From positions 2,377,145-2,423,884 of the forward strand of contig NZ_LR733215.1 of the NCBI RefSeq assembly GCF_902506435.1: a stretch of DNA of 46,740 bases, read 5' to 3'. The DNA comes from Nocardioides sp. AX2bis. Lineage in GTDB: Bacteria > Actinomycetota > Actinomycetes > Propionibacteriales > Nocardioidaceae. The notes beneath the pieces are model-generated. The model saw nothing but the letters and a program-made list of their open reading frames with translations, was not told where the DNA came from and searched no databases. Positions 18,134 to 26,209 of the stretch are shown one piece after another (within the stretch, counting starts at the first letter, position 1; each line of letters starts with the position of its first letter). A program made the position numbers and the translations under genes.

Positions 18134-19051
18134 CATGGACAAGACCGACGCCTCGGTCGGCGCGCGCGCCGGCCTGCGGGGCCTGGCGACCGAGCCCGGG
18201 GTCAAGAAGCCCGACCCGATCCTGGTGGCCACCAACGTGAGCCGCAGCTTCGGCGGCCTGAAGGCCGTCGACGTCGACCACCTGGAGGTCCAGCGCGGCG
18301 TCATCACCGCGCTGATCGGCCCCAACGGGGCCGGCAAGACCACCTTCTTCAACCTGCTGACCGGCTTCGACGACGCCGACTCGGGCGACCGTGCCTTCAA
18401 CGGCAAGTCCCTGAACCGGGTCTCGGCCTCCAAGGTCGCCCGGATGGGCATGGTCCGCACCTTCCAGCTGACCAAGGTGCTCTCCAAGCTGACCGTGCTG
18501 GAGAACATGCGGCTGGGCGCGACCGGGCAGAAGGGCGAGAAGTTCTGGGCCGGCCCCTTCGCGTTCCTGTGGCGCAAGGAGGAGGAGGCCAACAGCGACC
18601 GTGCGCGGGACCTGCTGCGCCGCTTCAAGCTCGACGCGAAGGAGTCCGACTTCGCCGGGTCGCTCTCCGGCGGGCAGCGCAAGCTGCTCGAGATGGCGCG
18701 CGCCCTGATGGTGCGTCCGGAGCTGGTGATGCTCGACGAGCCGATGGCCGGGGTCAACCCCGCCCTGAAGCAGTCGCTGCTGGGCCACGTGAAGTCGCTG
18801 CGCGAGGAGGGCATGACCGTGCTCTTCGTCGAGCACGACATGGACATGGTCCGCGACATCTCCGACTGGGTCGTGGTCATGGCCCAGGGCCGGATCATCG
18901 CCGAGGGCCCGCCGGACTCGATCATGTCCGACCAGCGCGTCATCGACGCCTACCTCGGCGCCCACCACGACACCGACATCTCCGAGCTCGACAAGGCCGC
19001 CCTCGAGGTCGAGGCCATGGCGGAGATCGACACGCTGAAGAAGGAGGGCCG

Positions 19052-19055
<4 letters not shown>
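18123..19055 (+). CDS. livG: ABC ATPase LivG
   Basis: 310 residues. Walker A GPNGAGKTT, LivG-type stretch NRVSASKVARMGMVRTFQLT, signature LSGGQRK, Walker B LVMLDEPMAG and the switch His in LFVEHDMDMV are all intact. Longer than the usual 255 residues because of a 35-residue N-terminal lead and a C-terminal tail. It powers the LivHM permease. The start lies within the end of livM, indicating translational coupling. Confidence 0.93.
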
Positions 19056-19855
<800 letters not shown>

Positions 19856-19883
19856 GCACCACCCGCCCCCAGGGCGCCCTCGC

Positions 19884-19915
19884 AGCGGCGCGGACCCAGC
19901 CGGGTCCGCGCCGCT
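19884..19915 (+). terminator. Terminator of livHMGF
   Basis: Perfect 14-bp stem (19884-19897 with 19902-19915) and AGCC loop, 28 bases after the livF stop. Confidence 0.75.
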
Positions 19916-20205
19916 TCGACGTTCCCAGCCGGCACGAGGAGCCACGCCAGGCCCCCGACCGGACGGAGGGTCGCCGGGCGGGCCGTACGGCCGTCGCCGC
20001 GGCCGCGAGGGGGCCGTCCGCGATAGAGCTCCGGGGGGCCGCTCCGCCTCGTCGGGGTCTGACGACGCAGGTCGCGACCGAGGGGCTCGTCCTCGACCGC
20101 GGCGTCCGGCGCCGCAACCGTCATCTCGGCTGCCCGCGAGCGTCACCTCGGCTGCCCGCGAACGTCACCTCGGCTGTCCGCGAGCGTCATCTCGGCGGAG
20201 CACGA
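19916..20205. other. Non-coding stretch between livF and the binding-protein gene
   Basis: No supported gene in either strand. Apart from the 22-bp repeat array at its right end, it holds only short GC-rich palindromes such as ggccgtacggcc near 19980. Open frames through it are shadows of GC-rich sequence without a start signal. Confidence 0.5.
20119..20203. repeat. 22-bp tandem repeat, three copies plus a partial
   Basis: Units start at 20119, 20141, 20163 and 20185. The consensus is cgtcaYctcggctgYccgcga followed by g/a; the fourth copy keeps only the first 12 bases. There are no spacers, so this is a minisatellite and not a CRISPR array. The array ends just before the terminator at 20206. 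Confidence 0.85.
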
Positions 20206-20240
20206 AGGCCCCGGGTGCGCGGTGTGCGCGCCCGGGGCCT
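20206..20240. terminator. Terminator of the binding-protein gene (bidirectional)
   Basis: 15-bp stem with one G-T pair (20206-20220 with 20226-20240) and a five-base loop, 42 bases beyond the stop at 20283. Confidence 0.75.
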
Positions 20241-20282
20241 CGTGGGTGGTGCTGGTCGATCAGGTGGTGCGGTGGTGCTGGG

Positions 20283-21632
20283 TCAGCTGTTCTGCCCGAC
20301 GCCCGCACGGATGAGCTCGGGCACGATCTTCTTCGTCTCGTCGAAGGCGATCAGCACGATGGCGTCGGGGTCCTCCGAGGCCAGGGACTGCACCTCGGCG
20401 TTGAAGTTCGGCGCCTCGGGGCTGTAGGTCTGGTAGGAGACCACGGTGCCGCCGGCCTGCTCGTAGAAGTCGCGGACGTTCTCCGCGAGCGCCTCGCCGT
20501 AGGAGTCCTGGCGGGCCAGGATGGCGATGTTCTGCTTGCCGTCCGCGATCAGCGTCGAGGCCATGACCTGGCCCTGCAGCACGTCGGACGGGGCGGTGCG
20601 GAAGTAGAGACCCGCGTCGTCGTAGGTGTCGAACTCCGTGGAGGTGTTCGCCGGGGAGATCTGGGCGACGCCCGCCCCGGTGATGCGGTCGATGACGCTG
20701 AGCGAGACCGAGGACGAGGCCGCACCGACGATCACGTCGGCACCGCCGCGCAGCAGCTTGTCGGTCTCGGACGGGGCGATGAGCGGGGTGCCGTCGCCGG
20801 AGTCGGCGGAGACCGACTCGACGTCGTTGCCGTTCACGCCGCCGGCCGCGTTGATCTCCTCGACGGCCAGGTCGACGCCCGCGATCTCCGGGGGGCCGAG
20901 GAAGGCGAGGTCACCACTCTGCGGGAGCAGGGTGCCGACGGTCAGGGTGCCGTCGCCGGACGGGATGTTGCCGCTGATCTCCTGGCCGGCGGCGACGTTG
21001 TCGACGTCGGGGATCTCACCGGTGATGTACTCGACCGGGGCGTAGGTGTTGTCGCTGCCGTACTCGAAGATCCCGATCGTCGCGGCGGACGGGCTGCCGG
21101 TGGAGTTCAGGTCGATCGGGCCGGAGACGCCGTCGTAGTCGATGTCGGTGCCGTCGGCGAGGAGGTCGAAGCACTGCTGGATCTCGGTGCACACCTCGCC
21201 CTCGGTGGTGACGTTCTGCAGCTCGGAGCCGATGGCCTTGCCCGAGTCGGCGCCGGCGGCGGTGGCGGCCAGGGCCGCGATCACGGTGGCGTCGTAGGAC
21301 TCGGCGCCGTAGGTGAAGTCCTTGAGCTGGGGGTCGACGCCCAGGAGGCGGTCCCGGAAGTCGTCGTTGAGCTCGGAGCCCGGGTAGGTCGCCTTGACAC
21401 CGTCGAGCGTGCCCGGGTCGAAGTCCTCCGAGTAGTCGGCGGTGTTGCCGTCGACGAAGTAGAGCTGGGTCCCCGAGGCCTCCTCGGTGGAACCCGAGCT
21501 CTCGCTCGAGCCCTCGGAGGGGCTGCTGGCGCCCTCGTCGGAGGAGGTGTCGCTGCCGCACGCGCTGAGCGTGAGCCCCGCGACGGCGAGCACCGCGATC
21601 GCGGTACGACGGATGGGGGTGGGGCGGGTCAT
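20283..21632 (-). CDS. livK: Substrate-binding lipoprotein LivK, apparently circularly permuted
   Basis: 449 residues from the ATG at 21632 (GGAGG five to six bases upstream). The signal ends in LTLSAC, with lipidated Cys25, then a Ser/Glu linker to about residue 54. Residues 55-207 look like the C-terminal half of a type I periplasmic binding protein: YFVDGN, GTLDGVKATYPG, AESYDATVIAALAATAAG, Cys148/Cys154, then EYGSDNTY. Residues 227-449 look like the N-terminal half: LTVGTLLPQSGDLAFLGPPE, AVEEINAAGGVNG, VGAASSSVSL, ILARQDSYGEALAENV, PDAIVLIAFDETKKIVPELI. The normal order is the reverse. Gene position beside livHMGF supports a role as its ligand receptor. Expected ligand is a branched-chain amino acid or similar, unproven. 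Confidence 0.88.
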   Translation of the reverse strand: MTRPTPIRRTAIAVLAVAGLTLSACGSDTSSDEGASSPSEGSSESSGSTEEASGTQLYFVDGNTADYSEDFDPGTLDGVKATYPGSELNDDFRDRLLGVDPQLKDFTYGAESYDATVIAALAATAAGADSGKAIGSELQNVTTEGEVCTEIQQCFDLLADGTDIDYDGVSGPIDLNSTGSPSAATIGIFEYGSDNTYAPVEYITGEIPDVDNVAAGQEISGNIPSGDGTLTVGTLLPQSGDLAFLGPPEIAGVDLAVEEINAAGGVNGNDVESVSADSGDGTPLIAPSETDKLLRGGADVIVGAASSSVSLSVIDRITGAGVAQISPANTSTEFDTYDDAGLYFRTAPSDVLQGQVMASTLIADGKQNIAILARQDSYGEALAENVRDFYEQAGGTVVSYQTYSPEAPNFNAEVQSLASEDPDAIVLIAFDETKKIVPELIRAGVGQNS

Positions 21633-21694
21633 GGGACCTCCATGGGTACAGGCCGGGCCCGGACTCGGTCCCGGGCCGCTGCGACGTGATCGGA

Positions 21695-21723
21695 ACTGTA
21701 GTGGCGGGAGGCTGTGCGTCCAG
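21695..21723 (-). promoter_or_regulatory. Possible promoter of the binding-protein gene
   Basis: Minus-strand TACAGT (21695-21700) with CTGGAC 17 bases upstream (21718-21723). The -35 match is poor. Nothing else stands out in 21633-21849. Confidence 0.28.
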
Positions 21724-21849
21724 GGGCCAGAGACCCGGTTGACCCAGACGTGCCTCAATCGTGACCCGTCAGGGTGAGCGGAGACCGTGTTAAGGCCCGC
21801 GAGACCGGTCCGTGACCGCAGGACGTCCCGTCGGCAGGACAGGGCGGCG

Positions 21850-22473
21850 TCAGGACTGCGCGAGCCCCGGACCGTGGGACACGACGCCCTCGGCGACCTC
21901 GCGCATCGACAGCCGGAGGTCCATCGCGGTCTTCTGGATCCACCGGAACGCGTCCGGCTCGGCCAGCCCGAGCTGCTGCTGGAGGATCCCCTTGGCGCGT
22001 TCGACGGCCTTGCGGGTCTCCAGCCGGTCGCTCAGGTCGGCGACCTCGAGCTCCAGCGCCGACAGCTCGGCGTACCGGCTGACGGCCATCTCGATGGCCG
22101 GCACGAGGTCGGACTGCGAGAACGGCTTGACCAGGTACGCCATCGCGCCGGCGTCGCGGGCCCGGTCGACGAGGTCGCGCTGCGAGAAGGCGGTCAGGAT
22201 GACGACCGGGGCGATCCTGGCGGCGGCGATCCGCTCGGCCGCGGCGATGCCGTCCAGCACCGGCATCTTGACGTCGAGGATGACCAGGTCCGGCCGGAGC
22301 TGCTCGGCCAGCTCGACCGCACGGGCGCCGTCCCCGGCCTCGCCGACGACCTCGTAGCCCTCCTCGGAGAGCATCTCGGCGAGGTCCATCCGGATCAGGG
22401 TCTCGTCCTCGGCGACCACGACGCGTCGGGCGGGCGGGCCCACGGCGTCGGGGGCGGACGGCTGGTCGGTCAC
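21850..22473 (-). CDS. pdtaR: ANTAR-domain response regulator (PdtaR-like)
   Basis: 207 residues from the GTG at 22473, preceded at six bases by TACCCT. Residues 17-130 are a receiver: VVVAEDETLIRMDLAE with the acidic pocket, phospho-acceptor Asp67 in VILDVKMPVLDG, Thr and Lys in ILTAFS and YLVKPFS. Residues about 145-205 are an ANTAR RNA-binding domain (ETRKAVERAKGILQQQLGL, here ETRKAVERAKGIL and QQQLGL). In Mycobacterium, PdtaR works with the kinase PdtaS and antiterminates transcripts with paired hairpins. The kinase gene is not in this window. Position next to pyk is conserved in actinobacteria. Confidence 0.93.
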   Translation of the reverse strand: MTDQPSAPDAVGPPARRVVVAEDETLIRMDLAEMLSEEGYEVVGEAGDGARAVELAEQLRPDLVILDVKMPVLDGIAAAERIAAARIAPVVILTAFSQRDLVDRARDAGAMAYLVKPFSQSDLVPAIEMAVSRYAELSALELEVADLSDRLETRKAVERAKGILQQQLGLAEPDAFRWIQKTAMDLRLSMREVAEGVVSHGPGLAQS

Positions 22474-22479
22474 GGGCCG

Positions 22480-22485
22480 AGGGTA
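22480..22485 (-). promoter_or_regulatory. -10 hexamer TACCCT of pdtaR
   Basis: Minus-strand TACCCT, six bases before the GTG at 22473; leaderless layout. Confidence 0.45.
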
Positions 22486-22512
22486 GCGGGCGGCCGCGCC
22501 GGCGAGGTCGGC

Positions 22513-22518
22513 TAGGGT
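22513..22518 (+). promoter_or_regulatory. -10 hexamer TAGGGT of the tRNA
   Basis: TAGGGT eleven bases before the first tRNA base, so the primary transcript would have only a short 5' extension. Faces away from the pdtaR promoter, 28 bases off. Confidence 0.4.
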
Positions 22519-22529
22519 CTCCGCCGGCG

Positions 22530-22602
22530 GCCCCGGTATCCCAACGGCAGAGGAAGCGGTCTCAAACACCGTCCAGTGTGGGTTCGAGTCCCACCCGGGG
22601 CA
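22530..22602 (+). tRNA. tRNA-Leu(CAA)-like, with type I short variable arm
   Basis: 73 bases. The 7-bp acceptor stem GCCCCGG/CCGGGGC is perfect with discriminator A. The anticodon stem GCGGT/ACCGT closes the loop CTCAAAC, giving anticodon CAA (Leu, codon UUG). The T arm is GTGGG-TTCGAGT-CCCAC. The D arm has only about three pairs. The variable region is CCAGT, five bases. Bacterial tRNA-Leu normally has a long type II variable arm, so charging specificity is uncertain. CCA is not encoded. Confidence 0.85.
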
Positions 22603-22603
22603 C

Positions 22604-23194
22604 GTGCGCCCGTCCCGATCCCGCCACCTGGCCGCGCTCCTGGCGCTGGCCTGCGTCGGCGCGGCCTGCTCCCCCGGCACCGGGCAGGGCGGGGGCGACA
22701 GCAGTGGCGGCGACCGCGAGGTGGAGCGTGCCCGGTGCGTGGTCGCCGACCCCGAGGGCGAGCTGCTGCTGCAGGTCTGGTCGGTGCGCGCACCGGACGG
22801 CGGGCTGGGCCTCGCCGACGTCGCGCTGGTCGACGGCCTCAACCTCGAGGTCGTCGACGCCGTGGCCGTGCCGTTCGCCGGGACGCCCGGGACCCAGGGC
22901 GTCGTCCTGGACTACCCGCCGCGCAAGGACGCCGGGCTGGTCGACGGGCTCGCACGGTGGGAGGACAGACGCCCGCTGGACGACCTGAGGCTGCGGCCGC
23001 GCGACGGCGAGCAGGCGCTTCTCGTCGCGCTGCGCCTCTCGGACCCGACGACGCTCGGCCACCTCACCGGCACCTCCGTCGGCACCCGGACCGACCGTGG
23101 GGTGACCGTCACCGAGCACCCTCAGCCGCTCCTGGTCAAGCCGCACGACCAGCCCTGCCGCGTCGACGACCCGGACGAGGTCGCCGACTGGTGA
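22604..23194 (+). CDS. Putative lipoprotein of unknown function
   Basis: 196 residues from the GTG at 22604, two bases after the last tRNA base, with no ribosome binding site. RPSRSRH, then LAALLALACVGAAC and a Gly/Ser linker, gives a lipoprotein-like leader with Cys near residue 22, although the -3 position is Gly instead of Leu or Val. The rest is a compact beta-type domain with two further Cys (ARCVV and QPCRV) and no known motif. Probably cotranscribed with the tRNA. It converges on pyk. Confidence 0.65.
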   Translation: MRPSRSRHLAALLALACVGAACSPGTGQGGGDSSGGDREVERARCVVADPEGELLLQVWSVRAPDGGLGLADVALVDGLNLEVVDAVAVPFAGTPGTQGVVLDYPPRKDAGLVDGLARWEDRRPLDDLRLRPRDGEQALLVALRLSDPTTLGHLTGTSVGTRTDRGVTVTEHPQPLLVKPHDQPCRVDDPDEVADW

Positions 23195-23221
23195 CCCCGG
23201 CGCCTCCCGGCACGCGAGGGG

Positions 23222-24685
23222 TCAGTCCTGGCGGCGGTAGCCCGGCGCCAGCTCGTTGATCGCGTCGCCCATCCGGTGGATGCGCAGCGCGTTCGTCGAG
23301 CCGGGGATGCCCGGCGGGCTGCCCGCGACGATGACGACCAGGTCGCCCTCCTCGACGCGGCCGATGCGCAGCAGCTGCTCGTCGACCTGGCGGACCATCT
23401 CGTCGGTGTGGTGCACCTCGGTGGTCTTGAACGTCTCGGTGCCCCAGCTCAGCGCCAGCTGCGAGCGCACCCGGCCCTCGGGGGTGAAGGCCAGCAGCGG
23501 CATGCTGCTGCGGAGCCGCGAGAAGCGGCGTGCGGAGTCGCCGCTCTGGGTGAAGGCGACCACGAACCTGGCTCCCACCCGCTGGGCGACCTCCTCGGCC
23601 GCCTTGGCGATCACGCCGCCGCGGGTGTGGGGGTCCCAGGCGACCTCGCGGATGCCGCTGAGCCCGACCGTCTCGTGGGCGCGCCGCTCGGTGGCCGACA
23701 CGATCCGCGCCATCGTCTCCACGACGTGCACGGGGTGCTCCCCCACGCTGGTCTCGCCGGACAGCATCACCGCGTCGGCGCCGTCGAGCACGGCGTTGGC
23801 CACGTCGCTGGCCTCGGCGCGCGTGGGCGAGGGGCTGGTGATCATCGACTCGAGCATCTGCGTGGCCACGATCACCGGCTTGGCGTTGATCCGGGCCTTC
23901 TCGATGACCTGCTTCTGCAGGAACGGCACGTCCTCGAGGGGGCACTCCACCCCCAGGTCGCCACGCGCGACCATGAACCCGTCGAAGGCCGCGACGATGT
24001 CGTCGAGGTTCTCGATGGCCTGGGGCTTCTCGATCTTGGCGATGACGGGCAGCCAGACACCCTCCTCCTCCATCACCGTGCGCACGTCGTCGACGTCCTT
24101 ACCGTCGCGGACGAACGACAGGGCGATGAAGTCGACGCCGAGGTGCAGCGCGAAGCGCAGGTCCTCGATGTCCTTCTCGGACAGTGCCGGGACGGAGACG
24201 GCGACCCCGGGCAGGTTGATCCCCTTGTGGTTGCTCACCGGGCCGCCGGTCAGCACGTCGCAGTGCACGTCCTGGCCCTCGACCGAGGTCACCCGCAGCC
24301 GCACCTTGCCGTCGTCGACCAGGATCGGGTCGCCCTCGGCCACGTCGCCGGGCAGACCGGCGTACGTCGTCGAGGCCACCTCGGCGTCGCCCGGGACGTC
24401 GCGGGTGGTGATGGTCCACTGCTGCCCGCGGCGCAGCACGACCGGGCCGTCGGCGATCTTGCCGAGCCGGATCTTGGGGCCCTGCAGGTCGGCCAGGATG
24501 GCCACGCCGTGGCCGCTGGCGTCGGAGGCCGCCCGCACGTGGCGGTAGGCCTCCTGGTGGTCGGCGTGGGTGCCGTGGCTCATGTTCAGCCGGGCGACGT
24601 CCATCCCGGCGTAGACCAGCTCACGTATCCTCCGCTCGCTGCTCGTCGCCGGACCCAGGGTGCACACGATCTTGGCTCTCCGCAC
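23222..24685 (-). CDS. pyk: Pyruvate kinase
   Basis: 487 residues from the GTG at 24685 (MRRAKIVCTLGPATSS), the usual actinobacterial start and seven bases after TATGCT; an ATG at 24697 would add four residues. It converts phosphoenolpyruvate and ADP to pyruvate and ATP. Visible are ARLNMSHG, ILADLQGPKIRLG, the catalytic-Lys signature IAKIEKPQAIENL, the metal site MVARGDLGVE, VATQMLESM and the allosteric C-terminal domain. Length is normal. Confidence 0.97.
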   Translation of the reverse strand: MRRAKIVCTLGPATSSERRIRELVYAGMDVARLNMSHGTHADHQEAYRHVRAASDASGHGVAILADLQGPKIRLGKIADGPVVLRRGQQWTITTRDVPGDAEVASTTYAGLPGDVAEGDPILVDDGKVRLRVTSVEGQDVHCDVLTGGPVSNHKGINLPGVAVSVPALSEKDIEDLRFALHLGVDFIALSFVRDGKDVDDVRTVMEEEGVWLPVIAKIEKPQAIENLDDIVAAFDGFMVARGDLGVECPLEDVPFLQKQVIEKARINAKPVIVATQMLESMITSPSPTRAEASDVANAVLDGADAVMLSGETSVGEHPVHVVETMARIVSATERRAHETVGLSGIREVAWDPHTRGGVIAKAAEEVAQRVGARFVVAFTQSGDSARRFSRLRSSMPLLAFTPEGRVRSQLALSWGTETFKTTEVHHTDEMVRQVDEQLLRIGRVEEGDLVVIVAGSPPGIPGSTNALRIHRMGDAINELAPGYRRQD

Positions 24686-24692
24686 ACTGCTG

Positions 24693-24718
24693 AGCATAGC
24701 GCGTTTGAACGTTCCAAC
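24693..24718 (-). promoter_or_regulatory. pyk -10 box with adjoining 16-bp palindrome
   Basis: Minus-strand TATGCT (24693-24698) lies seven bases before the GTG. The near-perfect palindrome gtttgaac/gttccaac (24703-24718, one mismatch per arm) fills the region just upstream, a good operator position. No recognisable -35 box. Confidence 0.5.
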
Positions 24719-24742
24719 ACCCTCGGCGGCCTGACGTCCGGG

Positions 24743-26209
24743 TCAGACGGTCAGGGGACGCTCCGTGGGCTTGATCGGCGCCGGCAGCGTGGTCGAGCCG
24801 GTCAGGTGCGTGTCGACGGCCGCGGCGGCGGCCCGACCCTCGGCGATGGCCCACACGATGAGGGACTGGCCGCGGCCGGCGTCGCCGGCCACGAAGACGC
24901 CGGGCACCGAGGAGGCGTACGTGTCGTCGCGCGCGACGTTGCCGCGCTCGTCGAGCTCGACCTCGAGCGACTCCACCAGACCGGGCTTCTCCGGGCCGGT
25001 GAAGCCCATCGCGAAGAGGACCAGCTGGGCCGGGAGCTCGCGCTCGGTGCCCTCGATCTCCTGGGGGCGCCCGTCCTTGAACTCGACGTCGACCAGCAGC
25101 AGCGCGCGGACCCGGCCGTCCTCGTCGCCGAGGAACGCCTTGGTGTTGACCCCGAAGACCCGGTCGCCGGCCTCCTCGTGCGCCGAGGAGACCTTGAAGG
25201 TCATCGGGTAGGTCGGCCACGGCTGTCCCGCGGGCCGCGAGCCGGGCGGCTCCGGCATGATCTCCAGCTGCGTGATCGAGGCGGCGCCCTGGCGGGTGGA
25301 GGTGCCGAGGCAGTCCGCGCCGGTGTCGCCGCCACCGATGATGACCACGTCGAGACCCTCGGCGCTGACCTGGTCCAGCACGGGGTGGCCGAGCGCGGCG
25401 CGGTTGGCCTGCGGCAGGAAGTCCATCGCCTGGTGCAGGCCGTCGAGCTCGCGGCCCTCGGTCTGCAGGTCGCGCGGGACCGTCGAGCCCATCGCCAGGA
25501 CCACGGCGTCGAAGCGGTCGCGCAGGCTCTCGGCCGTGAGGTCGCGGCCGACCTCGACACCGGTCCGAAAGACGGTGCCCTCGCGGCGCATCTGGTCCAG
25601 GCGCCGGTCGAGGTGCTTCTTCTCCATCTTGAACTCGGGGATGCCGTAGCGCAGCAGCCCGCCGACCTGGTCGGCGCGCTCGAAGACGACCACGGTGTGG
25701 CCGGCGCGCGTCAGCTGCTGCGCGGCGGCCAGGCCCGCAGGCCCGGACCCGACGACCGCGACGGTGCGGCCCGAGAGCCACTCCGGCGGCTGCGGGCGCA
25801 CCAGGTTGGACTCCCACGCCCGGTCGATGATCGAGACCTCGACGTTCTTGATCGTCACCGGGTCCTGGTTGATGCCGAGGACGCAGGAGGTCTCGCACGG
25901 CGCCGGGCAGAGGCGGCCGGTGAACTCGGGGAAGTTGTTCGTGGCGTGCAGCCGCTCGATGGCCCCGGCCCAGTCGTCGCGCCAGACCAGGTCGTTCCAC
26001 TCCGGGATGAGGTTGCCCAGCGGGCAGCCCTGGTGGCAGAACGGGATGCCGCAGTCCATGCAGCGCCCGGCCTGGGGGCTGATGATCGGCAGCAGCGCGC
26101 GGCCGACCCCGTCGGGGTAGACCTCGTTCCAGTCGTGGACGCGCTCCTCGACCGGTCGACGCTCGGCGCCCTCACGGCCGTGCTTCAGGAATCCCCGCGG
26201 GTCAGCCAT
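24743..26209 (-). CDS. gltD: Glutamate synthase small (beta) subunit
   Basis: 488 residues. The N-terminal domain has Cys50, Cys53, Cys58 and Cys62 ([13 protein letters not shown]) and a second set in CPAPCETSC for Fe-S clusters. Two dinucleotide folds follow: [17 protein letters not shown] for FAD and [15 protein letters not shown] for NADPH, then the C-terminal [19 protein letters not shown]. It passes electrons from NADPH to GltB. GGAGG precedes the ATG, which overlaps the gltB stop by eight bases. Confidence 0.96.
   Translation of the reverse strand: MADPRGFLKHGREGAERRPVEERVHDWNEVYPDGVGRALLPIISPQAGRCMDCGIPFCHQGCPLGNLIPEWNDLVWRDDWAGAIERLHATNNFPEFTGRLCPAPCETSCVLGINQDPVTIKNVEVSIIDRAWESNLVRPQPPEWLSGRTVAVVGSGPAGLAAAQQLTRAGHTVVVFERADQVGGLLRYGIPEFKMEKKHLDRRLDQMRREGTVFRTGVEVGRDLTAESLRDRFDAVVLAMGSTVPRDLQTEGRELDGLHQAMDFLPQANRAALGHPVLDQVSAEGLDVVIIGGGDTGADCLGTSTRQGAASITQLEIMPEPPGSRPAGQPWPTYPMTFKVSSAHEEAGDRVFGVNTKAFLGDEDGRVRALLLVDVEFKDGRPQEIEGTERELPAQLVLFAMGFTGPEKPGLVESLEVELDERGNVARDDTYASSVPGVFVAGDAGRGQSLIVWAIAEGRAAAAAVDTHLTGSTTLPAPIKPTERPLTV

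Noticed and set aside
20119..20203. Possible CRISPR array
   Set aside because: The 22-bp repeats adjoin with no spacers and there are no cas genes.
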